From: Neospora caninum Liverpool
Taxonomy: Eukaryota; Apicomplexa; Conoidasida; Eucoccidiorida; Sarcocystidae
NCBI RefSeq assembly: GCF_000208865.1
Contig: NC_018389.1
Location: forward strand, 62,001-126,000
Direction: 5' to 3'
Length of the DNA: 64,000 bases
Below are positions 1 to 11,222 of the stretch, in pieces. Under the pieces are notes generated by a model. That model made no database searches and had not been told where the DNA came from. It saw nothing but the letters and a program-made list of their open reading frames with translations. Positions within the stretch are counted from its first letter, which is position 1; each line of letters starts with the position of its first letter. The position numbers and the translations under genes are program-made.

Positions 1-190
1 CCATTTCAGAAGAGCAAAACACCGAATCATCAGCTTGACCAGTCCCTTGGTTTACTTGTCTCTTGACGGCGTATGGTGGCCACAGTAGCATGCAGGCCCC
101 CTCTGCCTGGGTAATTGCTGTCTGTTCCTGTTATTTCTGATATAACGGTTTCCCAGGCTTTCTGCTCCCGTGTTTTCAGCTTCGTAGAAC

Positions 191-889
191 TCAAGGGAGA
201 GGCAGGACCCAAGCTTCATCCCGAGCTATTTGGGGAATACAGAGAGGCAGTGTCGGGGCGCTTTCAACGGCGACGCCCTTGACAATAGCTGGAGATTCAC
301 AGGCGACGGGAGGCATACTGAGTAGCTTGGAAACGAGATCGATAAGTTTGTCTTCACGTGCTGATTCTTCCCCAGCAGGAGAGTCACAGCCAGGAGAAGG
401 ATCAATGTTGCCATTCAGACTTGATTCACTTAACCTAACTTTCTGCAGGCCTTGATTCTCCTTCCCATCAACCCCGTTATCCTCTGTATCTAGTGGGCCT
501 AAACTTGTCTTGACAGCGTTGTTGCTCTCGCGTTTCTTTCTAGCTTCCTGGCGGCCTTGTTTCAGGGCCACTAGAACACAGAACGCGACTGCCTTTCTGA
601 GCGGATGCTGCAGTCGATAAGCAAGATGCGCGTAGGCGGCTAGAATTGCGTCAATGTGTCCCCGCAACTCGGCCTGCCGAAAATCATTCTCTTTTGGAAA
701 CAACGGTGCACATGAGCTTCGTCTAACAGCCTGGACATTGACCGCCGGATCTACAAGGTAACGTGTGTTTCTCTGCGATTCCGCAATTGAAGCGCCAATC
801 AAGAGAATCTGGACACCCGTAAGCTTGGAAAGCCTCAAGGCGGGCTTGTTTTCCGGTCCCAGAAAAAGCGGTAAATGCGGCGGAATCAT
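191..889 (-). CDS. Internal exon of a hypothetical protein gene, continuing past the left edge (partial)
   Basis: On the minus strand the frame is open from 889 down to a stop at 191. A good 3' splice site (pyrimidine-rich tract ending in CAG) lies just before 889, and the exon opens in phase 0 with ATG ATT CCG. Codons upstream of 889 are open but look like a hydrophobic intron translation, and the ORF's own first codon is TTG, so I do not take it as a start. The phase matches the phase-0 donor of the exon at 2122-3132, so both probably belong to one gene. The product has a hydrophobic patch near residue 25, a leucine/alanine-rich amphipathic stretch around residues 70-100, then a polar Lys/Arg/Ser-rich region. 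I recognise no family. The true 3' end of the exon is uncertain; it may use a donor before 191. Confidence 0.45.
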   Translation of the reverse strand: MIPPHLPLFLGPENKPALRLSKLTGVQILLIGASIAESQRNTRYLVDPAVNVQAVRRSSCAPLFPKENDFRQAELRGHIDAILAAYAHLAYRLQHPLRKAVAFCVLVALKQGRQEARKKRESNNAVKTSLGPLDTEDNGVDGKENQGLQKVRLSESSLNGNIDPSPGCDSPAGEESAREDKLIDLVSKLLSMPPVACESPAIVKGVAVESAPTLPLCIPQIARDEAWVLPLP

Positions 890-1872
890 CTGACAATAAA
901 ACGGCACGCACACACACAACAAGAGACAACAGAAAAGAGTAGGGGCGCTGACATCAACGACGAAAACAATAGTGACGATCCGCGAGCGGTCAGGCTCGGT
1001 GCAGAAGTCGAGAGGTGTCAAATGCTACGAGGTAGGCATAAACAAGAAATCGCGATTCGCACAACGTTTCTATCGTTATGATGTTCTCGAAAGTGGCGAC
1101 AGCCGTGGGAAACATGCCCAGGCGAAAAAGACTGCTGACACCGGTGAGCATGTCATGTGCCTCTCTATACTTTGGCAAAACGTATACTTCCTATACCTAA
1201 TGTCGGGCTCGAATGCAACAAAACAGGGATTTTCCAAATTGGGCTACCGCCACCTTATCCTCAGGTTCCGGGAAAAACCCTGGTTATGATTGGATGGCGA
1301 GAAACCTACGCCGAAATGCACAACTAGGTCTCCTGGGCTAAGACAGAGACATATGAAGCAGGTTAATTGAATGTCGTCGTTTTCAGGGGGCATTTGCTGA
1401 GCCTAGGCGTAACGCTACCCGCGTTGTATTTTCCATCACCCCATGAAACTAGCGCCGGAGGACCGCTAATCTATCTTCGGCTGACAGACGCATTACGTCT
1501 TCTTTGCGAATCATATGCCTGCTGATTGGCCCATGAGTTCCTTTCTTTTGAACACAGTCAGATTCGTGGACGCCTGAAACAGCTAAGACAGGCCAGGTTC
1601 AAGCCGGATGTCACCGTCTACTCCCGAATCGTTGGCGTATGCCCCCATGAGAATGTCAATTCTGACTTTTAGGTCCTACAGGTCCGCTGAGGCCTCGCAC
1701 ACCCACGTGAAGAAGGCAGTTGTCTCACTTACCATGATTCCCCTAAGCTAGCGTCCGGCGAAATGGTATTAAGTATTTTGGTGCATGCCACCATTTTTAC
1801 GAGAGAGTTTAGGCAGCTACATTCAGCGACATTGTCTGTGAGGGACAACCAATACTGATATTTTGGTGTCTC

Positions 1873-1882
1873 TTACTCGTTA

Positions 1883-1928
<46 letters not shown>

Positions 1929-1938
1929 TAACGAGTAA
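1873..1938. repeat. 66-bp perfect palindrome with a TA-dinucleotide core
   Basis: The 12-base arm TTACTCGTTACC (1873-1884) is repeated as its exact reverse complement GGTAACGAGTAA (1927-1938), and the 42 bases between are an unbroken alternating AT run. The whole element is therefore self-complementary. It lies in the presumed intron between the two minus-strand exons at 2122-3132 and 191-889. Confidence 0.95.
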
Positions 1939-2121
1939 ATGTGCACAGCTATCTGGTTTGTGACCAGTTTTCCTAATTGGTAATCTGACAGCCCCGTATC
2001 CAGTGAGACGGGGGGAGACTGTGCCAGAACTTCGAGTAATCGTAGGCTTTTCTGACAACTAATAGCGCGCTCGGTTTCTGCTCTCTTGGCAGGAGGTATG
2101 CTGCGTTTTTCGGTTACTGAC

Positions 2122-3132
2122 CTTGAGCAGAAGAGAGACCTGCTGTAGTTTGGACGAGAGTCGATGGACGAAGTAGTTGGTGAGGAGGCGCTGGAGGACC
2201 ATGTCATTATCTTCGACGCCAAGAAACTGCTGGTGGGGCTGCACATTTGTATCCAGACCAAACAGGGCTGCAGCCTTGAATAACGGAGGAATGCACAGCC
2301 TCCCTTGCAGTTGCAGGTGAAGCTTCCCTGCCTCCTTTTCCCTGTTGCACGCGGCAGGCAGACCTTCCTGGGATTCCGCTATGACCGCTTCGTGTTCGTC
2401 TGTATTCTGACGGTTGCACGCGCGTGGTGGCCCTGGAAGAACAATCGAATTGCTAACGAACGACTTGTGTTTCTGTAGTGCTTCTCCCTCTGCTTTTCTT
2501 AAAAGGGGAACCCCCGGGTAACACCTTTTCCCTTCAATGGTGTCGTCCTCAGTTCGTGCCCCCCCTCCCAGACTGAAGCTGTCTTTCTCGGTGCCAACTG
2601 AAGTGTGAGCTTTGTAGTCGGATGCTTTGGGGTTGCTGGAAGCAGTTGCCGGACCTCTTGGTTCTGTTTCTTCGCTGTTTTGTTTAGGATTTGATTTGGT
2701 GGATGATACCGAGGACGATCTCTTTCCTTGATCATGTTGTCTATTATATCTCAACAGACAATCGAGACGGTTTCGAAAGAGGCGTATCCACTCTTTGTTT
2801 TCGAATGCCTTTTCAAAGCTCGGCCGAGACCGCACGAAGACTCGCCCTCCTCCAACGTCAGGCTTGGCAGCTTGTCCAGACCAGGGTGAAAAGTGCTTTG
2901 ATTTCCTGCAGTTTTTAAAAGGCTCTTTTGGCGACGCGACTTCACTGGAGGAAGTTTTCTCCTGTGAAGACAAGACCCAGGAAGAATGGCGAGCTGCATC
3001 TTTCGAGGCCAGCTCCTCAGACGCACAGTTCCCGCCTGCTGCACGCGTTGAGGCGCCTGGGTGCGAAAGAGAGTCTGCCACGTTCTGCAATTGCTGGGAT
3101 GCAACGTTCATCTGACGACTGCAAGTCGGCAT
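2122..3132 (-). CDS. First coding exon of a hypothetical protein (minus-strand gene)
   Basis: An ATG at 3132-3130 opens a frame of 337 codons, ending at a donor (AAG|GTCAGT) so that the last base is 2122 in phase 0. Reading on would give a 357-residue ORF with a stop at 2059. The translation is rich in Ser, Lys, Arg and Glu and mostly low in hydrophobicity, as expected for a disordered N-terminal region. A short Trp/Arg/Leu-rich helix-like segment sits near residues 115-135 and a Leu-rich amphipathic segment at the very end. No known domain is recognisable. The exon at 191-889 has the right phase to follow it; there may be exons between. The opposite strand is also partly open here but gives less protein-like sequence. 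Confidence 0.5.
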
Positions 3133-6100
3133 CCTGTAACGATTCAGGCGAGTTGTCGACGATCTATCCTACGCGCCACACACCGCGGTTGCATATAAAG
3201 AGAGTTCGTTAGTCGGGACGCAGACGCACACGCATACATCGTGGCACACTCAACAGAAAGCGCGCGTGCATTTGTTCTGAAGCTCAAATACCAATAGTGG
3301 CGTGCATCTTTGCAAGAACAGACAAGATCTGTTGCCTCACAACAGCAGTACACAGATCCTGGCAGAATGAATTGTGCGTCAATCGCTTATGCGGTGGCGA
3401 TACGTGACCATGAAGGCAAAAAACATGGTGTAGTCTCCGAATGGCAATGCATTGGTTCTCGAACGTTTGATCAAATGGAGGCTTGTTGAGAAACACGTGC
3501 GAGGGCGTTCGCTGACCTAAGAACTAGCTACCGTTATGCTAGTTCGACAAACCACACTTCTGCCGATTAACTATAAATCCAGGGCAATACGGAGCAAGTC
3601 CGTTGCCTCATTCGCGCCTCTCGGTAAGCAGTTTGAAGACAACTCTCTCAAAAACGACACAGGCAACTAACGCAGCGAAAATCCAGCAGAGCCATTAATC
3701 TATTTGAAAGACTGTGGCGGCGAAACTGTCTTGAAATATCACCATCATTTTCACCACATGAGTTCATGCACTGTAGCGGTCATTACTTGTCTCATACCTC
3801 CGCACATATGTATGCGATGCATCCACACAAACATACATCCGCGTTGCATGTATCAAGGTTAGACAAGGTTGCCTCGATGAGAATTCAGGCGGTGCCAGTG
3901 AAGACGATCGCGTGGTTGAGTACCTTTGTTTTGTTGCAGGTGCGGCAGGTCGCTTTCTCAGCTTTTACGTGCGACGACAAACAGCAGAAGAAGCGCATTG
4001 CAGACAGTCTTCCTAGGCGGTGTCGGCAAACAAGAAAAAAGTAGCTTCAACGTGGAACTGACGACGAAATTGGACCCCCATTGAATGTTCTTGAGTCTTT
4101 GGGTCTTGTATGGACTTTCGTAGTGATAGTCATAATGTACTTTCACCCATGTACATGTACACGAGTATATATGCAAATGTTTACGTAATGTTAATTTTCC
4201 AAACGTACATGCATATTCTGTAGCACATTTGCGGGAAGGTCAATCAGCTGGCCAGAGTTGCTTGAGCAGTAATTTGAGGCAGTTCGCCAACTTTGTTGAC
4301 TACTTGCCGATCAACGTTACTCCCTCTCCACTTATTTACGGGAACAGGGTCGCCGGGAAACAAGCTTGTGGGAGGGCTACGATGATGCAAATGAATCTAG
4401 CCGCGTCATGTTTGAATCATGTTGGAGAACTGCATTCGCTTCCCACGAAGGAACAGCGTTTCCCCTGGTTTGCCCAGTTATTGTCAGAGACAGAAGTTGA
4501 TGACTATATGTATACATAAGTACGCATGCACACATATGTTGTGTACATGGACGAGTACACAGTGTATCTGAATGCCTCTATCTCTGTTCAGAACGCACTC
4601 ATGCAACCTCCTAGCTGGTGAACTGCATGCTTGCTGAGGGCAGGCTTCTTCTTTGATGCCCTTACTTCGACCAATCTCACCTCGCCAGGGCAGACGACGA
4701 CCAGTGCAGGCAGTAGCTGGCTTCTCTCATGGGACACTGGACCGGAAATTGGAAAATGGTGAACGAAGGCGTACTTACGCCCGCTGGAGGTCGGCGCTCC
4801 CAAAGGGTGCCCAGACTGTACAGTCGGTAAACGATCGTTGTGAATTATGTAACAACCTTGCCGGGCTGTCGTTGTACTTCCCAACAGTAGGATAAATGAG
4901 GGCGAAGAGTGCACGCTGTGAAAAACGGTGGTCAGCAGGTGACTACTGTTGTTAGTGTCCAAAACTTTTCGGAAAGCTAAAAGGTATTTTCAAGGTGACC
5001 AAAGCCGAGAACCACGACACCGCTGGATTTTGAGTTGAAGCGCCATAGAGCAGAAACAGCGTTGAAAAAAGGAGAGCGAATTAGCACAACGCGATGGCAT
5101 GGAGGAAAAGAGCGTACCGCCGGTCGCCCAGCGCTTCCTTTTCAAACTAGTTCGCAAGATATCTTGCTTCCTTATGTGGAAAGCAGGGCCGACAACACAC
5201 GGACGAGCCAATAACGCAATGCGTTTACCTCAATCGATTAAAAGGACCTATTCTCCAATGCAAAATAAGGGAGACAGGATGAATTGGAGAAAATCTGGAC
5301 CTGACACACCAGCCACCAGGAAATCAACCTGACGCTCGCGGGTCTTACAGATTGTTCCAAGTGTTACTGGCATCCCAAGGAGATATTTTTCTCGTGTGTG
5401 TCTGAGGTCCTCAAATCAGAGCAAAAACAGAGATTACGACGGAACGTCTTTCAAACCAATTGCCTCTACTCGGAGAAGAAAAGAAAAGTTCGCAGTTGCC
5501 CGGCAACTTCGACAGAATATCGTGAACGCTTGCCGCCCTGGGTGGCCTCATGCTGGAGGTCGGGTACCTCAGTCCATGACCTGGGACTGGACTGCCACTT
5601 GGATGAACTTAAACCATCTCTGTCACTGACACGAGAAAACAGCGTAGCCCTGAACACCAGTTACCGCGCAGCAAAATTCCGCCACCTCGTCCCCACATGC
5701 TGCTCCTGAAGGACAGCATTGGTTCGCCTTTTTGAATTCGTATTCACGATCCATGAAAAGAAGTAAATTAGTTTTACTCCGACGGGAATCTGGGTAGCTG
5801 ACTGCTCCGACTCGACGATAGAATGCTTTGCCTCCTCAACTGACCCCATGGTGAACTCCATGCCGTTGCATTGGACTGTTACAACCGTTCAGATCCCACG
5901 TGAATGGTATTCGTCATCATATTACCAGGTGTAGCTTGCATCAAACTTGTGGTTTTCCAAATGTACAGGGCACAGCTCTGAGTTGAGCACGCTTAACGTG
6001 GTGGTCACGAAAAGCACGGCATATCTTGAATACGATAAAGAGAGACATCCGTGATCTAACCTTGTAGTAACAATGCTTGTACCGGATATAAAACGGTGCA

Positions 6101-7796
6101 CGCTGTGAATGACTTTGTAACGTTGTGAGTGAATATAGCATAGCATGAACGTGCATTGTGGATATGGAACCAACCGAACACCACCCTTTAGAAACACAAA
6201 GATAATCGGGTGAACCGGGACACTCCGGGTTACAACGTTAAATTTCAGGATATTGTTAGGTATGAACGTTCGGACACTGCTGCACATGAGCATAACCACC
6301 GTTACATTAGCTCATTGGAGCCCATGATGGTACGTGCCAGAGGAAGGCGGTGCCGAAATGATGTAGATCTACAGCTAACGCAGACGTCGGTGGGGTAGTT
6401 AAATAGCTGCAGTTCCAGTTGCCCACACCTGGAGCTTTGCATTTTGCAATCCCCAAGAATACAGACCAGAGGGGCCAAAAAAGAATTCAATCCTGTACAT
6501 CCCATTACACTAAACGGACGGAATCACCGAGTGATTGCTTTAGCATCGGGAGAGTACTGGTAGCAGTCTTGGGCCGCGAACGGTCTCAGCCCTGGCCCGA
6601 AGCAACGAGCAGGCCCACACACATAAGTCGGCAACAGCTGTACCGACCTAGCGAGCAGTTCTTGTGGGCGAAGGCGGAAAGAGACAAACCACCACGTGAT
6701 GGGGTAGTGAGCCTCATCTCTACTGCCGGCCTCCACCACTGCAACCATACCGTTTGCGCTCCATCCCCAAGGGTACCCTCGGGACGAGCGCGCTGGTCTA
6801 CAAGAGATAGCTTTCTTCCTTACACATGCATAGTACTAGAGTTGAGACAAGAAAGGCTTGTCGGAGCTGACAGAAACTCGTGAGGACAAATCGCAGTGAA
6901 CAATGCTGAAGTAATAAATGCTGGAGTAAATTAACAAGCGAGCATCACGCCTTCATTGTAAGCTGGTGCATACAGATGTCGTCGTTTGGGGCAGCACGAC
7001 CGTTGAATTTCAGAATGACGAGGCGGACGTGACGCGGTTAAAACCGGTTATTCTGTTAATGTAGTACAGTTTAGTTCCACGGGGGCTCTGGGTATTACCG
7101 GCACCCGGCGCATGGACTCCTGAAGGAAGCTGAAGCAGAATTGAATGACTCTCTGTTGCCACGAGCAAGAAATGGAAGTTCTGATGGGACACGTCGATTT
7201 GTCTTCGATCTATTGTGTCAAGAGCGATGCCACTTGCGAACGTTCGGTTGGTAGCATCTGGACTCCACAGCGGACACGGATTTCTCTTGGCGCTGTGTGC
7301 CGTGGGGGATGGGAAAAACGGCTTCACTCGTTGCCAGAGGAATAAACACCTGAAGATTGATGAATGCATCGGTCTTTTGACTTGCTGGTTACTTCTGCAC
7401 TTCCTTGTATTTCAACGCCAGCTTGGCTCGTGAAGAAGGAAATGCACGCCACGTACAGAAACGGGTAAAAGAGGAGCGCCAACCTGCTGCACACAACTTT
7501 TTCTGTAGACCTGGAGGTCTGGTAACATAACAGCTTGTCTTTTTTGTAAGACGGCGGGGTTAGTTTCATGTTGCTCACTCTCCGTGTTCGCTGCCCACGG
7601 TTCCGTCTGTGCACGGGGACCGCGATTCCTGCTCTGGAGGCGCACACAGAGTCACAGCTAGTTCTAAGGAAACCAAAATGGCAACTAATTCGGTTCCATA
7701 TCAACCCTGTGACGCCACTAAAGGTTGGAGATTGTCAATTTAAGCAACCCCCGATTTGCATGGCAAAGTTTTAGACATCTCTGCCTTCCCGTCAGG
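3133..7796. other. Intergenic spacer between divergent genes; no supported coding sequence
   Basis: This stretch separates the start codon at 3132 (minus) from the one at 7797 (plus), so it should contain both promoters and 5' UTRs. Open frames up to about 150 codons occur on both strands, but they lack ATG starts, flanking splice sites or protein-like composition. Base composition is more AT-rich than in the coding regions. Short TG/CA-rich stretches (about 3790-3850 and 4140-4220) are the only simple sequence I noticed. Confidence 0.6.
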
Positions 7797-10320
7797 ATGT
7801 CCATGTTGACTTTCAATGTTCCCCGTTTTCCTCCGGGGCTGTGTGCTTTTTTGTACGGGCTTCAGTTAATCGTCGGCGAGTCGGCTGCCGGTAAGTGCTC
7901 CACCTATACCGTTCCTAACAGATATCTAGCAGTGTCAAGCATTGGGGACCTTCGTGAGAATAACAGTTCGCTTTTGTTTAAAACGTGAATGCACTGTACC
8001 CTCTGAAACAATGACACTACGATAAAATTTCTGGATGGAGAAGCTGCACCTGGTTCGGCGCTATTTCATTTGAACCGTGTCTTTCGTTTGTGCCTAGTTA
8101 ATAAAGGGTACCCGCTTGTGAACGTTTCTGTCCTACTTCAGGGATGTATCTCCCTCCTGAGCCGCCTTCTGATTTGGAAGACGCGCCACTGCCGGCAGAC
8201 CATCGTGAATCGCCTACCGTACCTAACGCACCAGGAATGCCAACTGAGGGCTCATTTGAAGAAGCACTTGGACCCACTGAGCTTTTCTACCAGAGCGTTC
8301 CAAACGAAGGAGACGTGCAGCTGGTTGACGCTGTAAACAGGGCCATTTATCTGTCAATCTATCAAGGAACGGAGCAAGAGCGACTCGAGCGCTGGGAAAG
8401 CATGTGGCAACGTTACGAGGCTAAGGAGAGTGGCGTAAGCCATAGTGACTCTCTGCCCCCCTCCCACATGTGCTCTGCACCAACAGACTTTCCGTCGCCT
8501 GGAGAAGCTGTGGGATCATTTAAGGAGAGTGTTTTGGATCAAGAGGAGCTCCTGTACCTTTCAGATTTTAGCATGCCACCCTTCATCTACCTGAGTCATT
8601 CTCCTCCGCGTGGTCAAATACGTGTTGAAGACGTCAGATTCTCACCCGGTCAGAAGGAGGGAAAGGAGAATACAGCGGGCATTAACCCATGTAAAGAGCC
8701 GAAATCAGAATATGTGGCCCCGCGGCATCTTAGCGAGAGATCTCGTAAAATTAGCAAAGAGAGGTCCTGGTCCGAAATCACACACCAGCCGGTGAGGGGG
8801 GGACTTTTTATACGTGGACTTGCAGACTGTTATAGCTGCGTAGACTAACGCTCTGGAAGGCTTCGCTGGGCTGGCAACGGTACAACTCTTTCAGAGATTC
8901 ATCCACACGAATATCATGTCCTGCCCCTGGCTTCCTCAGGACGCGGAGTGGAATCGCATGGCGTCCTGCGTGATTTGGTCGAGGAAATTATTGCACCTAT
9001 GCTTACGAAGAAGTACAACGTCTCCGGTCTGGCAGCTAATTGGTCGTTTAGATATCCATCCTGCGACTTTAGAACCGCGGCTGACAGGTAAGTCAAAGCT
9101 CCTGTCAGCCGCATCCCTCGAAGCGGCTATGGCAAACCTATACCTCCCCTGTATCAGCATTAGGCCCACTGTACAGTAATGGCACGTCGCCTGACTGTCA
9201 TGACCTTCTGGAATCTTCTTTGAGAAGCTCGGGCACATGCAGCTACAGCTGTCACGACTTTGTGAGCGCCCTACGTCAGCACGTCCCTTGCCTCTACCCT
9301 CGAGGCTGGACTCATCCATGACATTGCCTGCCTTACGATTCCAACTTGTCATCCTACTGATTTCCAACCGTCACAACTGCTGTGGCGATCGCTTTGTGCT
9401 CACGCAGTTTGTACTCCAACCGCGGCTCCATGTACGTGGGGCTGGCGACTCCTACTCCGTACATGAGCAAGTACTTCAAGGCAAGCTGCCCTGTCATGAT
9501 GTATGGCATGATGAGCCTCATCAGTGGTTATTTAAGAGGCCCACGCGAAGGAGGAGTTGCATCCTGGAACAAACCTGACATTACCATCGGCACCGTTGCC
9601 TTTTTGCCGTATGGAAAGCTTGTCGCTGATCATCTTCCCAAAGTAAGACCTAGAAAAAGGCGCGCTTGAGCAACACAGTGCTTAAATTTTTTCTTTTATG
9701 GCCGCATTTCCCACATCAGCTCTCGTACTCGAACAGGGACAAGGGAGGGGGGTCATCTGCAGGTCTGGGCTTCTAGCTCCACCGCAATCGAGTCGTATTT
9801 GGCTATTGCTGTGGCTTACTTGGTCCAAGATGGCACACGCATTGATGATCTGGACAAGCAGCAGAACATATATCTAAAGATGGCCCACCATGTGCATGTT
9901 GCAAAGCACGTGTTCATAAGGGGTGTGCAACCGTGTACGAGCGTATGCATATCGATTGTTTGCTGTGAACACCTGATTTTTGCTTGCGTGATTTTTGTGC
10001 GCGCGATTGCGTCTTTCTGTGCACCTATGCAGGCAAGACTCCGTGTGTATACCACAACTGCGTATCTGATGGCAGCGGTATACAGCCGAGACGTGCACGG
10101 CTTTTTGTTGCCCTCGGACGCAGCCCGGGGTCTGCTGGCGTCAGGCGAGTTTTGCGCCGATTTGGAGGGAGGATGCAAAATCATTGGAAATATTGGTAGA
10201 AATGATAAGCCAATAGTGTTTCTTTTTCGAAAGTATCCTTTGGATGCCCCATACGTCAACACTTTCCTTGATGAGACATACAGTCCGATAAGCGACTGCC
10301 AGCAGGTTTTCCAGCCTTGA
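7797..10320 (+). CDS. Secreted hypothetical protein, six exons, about 539 aa
   Basis: Exons: 7797-7890, 8142-8791, 8897-9087, 9408-9642, 9763-9924, 10033-10320; all junctions are GT-AG and keep frame. The last intron is a multiple of three and open, so it could be retained. The first exon encodes a start Met followed by a hydrophobic stretch ending in an Ala/Gly cluster (about residues 14-32), a good signal-peptide candidate. Next comes an acidic, Pro-rich region (residues 33-250) with no obvious fold, then a more ordered part with Trp, Cys and aromatic residues, including the motifs LVEEIIAPML and VGLATPTPYMSKYF. The C-terminus reads YSPISDCQQVFQP. There is no transmembrane anchor beyond the N-terminus. 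I recognise no family; a signal peptide on a lineage-type protein suggests export to a secretory organelle or host-facing compartment, which is inference only. The acceptor of exon 3 (TTCAGAG) is the weakest junction. Confidence 0.7.
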
Positions 10321-11222
10321 CTGGTTTTCCTTCAGTGTGAACGCACCTGGAGGAGAGTTCTCTCATCTCCTCCCGGTGCTCGCCCATTTCCATGCTGTAA
10401 GGGTGAACACGGCCACAGACAGGTGTGCCCGTGACGGACTGCATGTGCCAAAAAAGTGCAATACATATCTGTACACGCATGTGGGCATGCGTACGCTGTG
10501 TACCTCGTGTATCAGAGACAGATTTCAATTGTCCAATATCGCAAGTCTGGATCCGTGGATTTTATCTTAAACAGTACCTATTCCAATGTTGACTTTTACA
10601 CGTGTCATGCTGAAATTCTAGTTTGGAAGTCTGTCAAACAAGTGGAAACTTTATTTTGGTTGTCAGCAGCCTTAAATCACTTGAAGGAAGCAAAAAGGAT
10701 ATTATTATGCCGGCGCTGTCCCGTACGTCATCACAAGAGCTCGAAAGAACATGCTTGTGATGTACAAAGCCAAACGCAGCTTCTGTCATCCGCCAAACAA
10801 TCATTCTCATGAACACCCATGCGTACCTCCGCTTAAGGCGTTTTTTAGCATTTCTAAACCTCGTTGCGGTGAACGACGCCAAAGGCACAATTCAAGAAAA
10901 TGTGCCTTCGGTAACCCTAGTTTCACACGGAGGTACACACACACCTCGTCAACGGGCAAAAGGCGGGTTTCCTTGTCAGCGTGTCCACAAATGAACCATT
11001 CAGGATAAACGCTCCTGTCCTGATAACACCTCTGTGGGTGACAAGACACGAGCTTTCACGAACTGGTGACGTAGCCACGAGAAATTCTGTTGAGGTCGCG
11101 TCAATCGAGTGCCTCGCAACATGTGGTTCCCCAAGGCAACACTTCAGTGAGCACGTTCGGGGACGTCGCTAGTTATATGGGCCAGCCTACATCCCTAACG
11201 CACCCGTTCCCCGAAACCCCAT
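10321..11222. other. Convergent intergenic region (3' UTRs)
   Basis: This is the tail-to-tail gap between the plus-strand secreted-protein gene and the minus-strand AP2 gene. It should hold both 3' UTRs and poly(A) sites. Short ORFs on both strands show no protein-like features. No repeat or RNA gene was seen. Confidence 0.6.

Noticed and set aside
5922..6299. AT-rich minus-strand frame considered as another cytochrome-b-like insert
   Set aside because: A short stretch looked vaguely similar, but the order of residues and spacing do not hold up without a nucleotide search.
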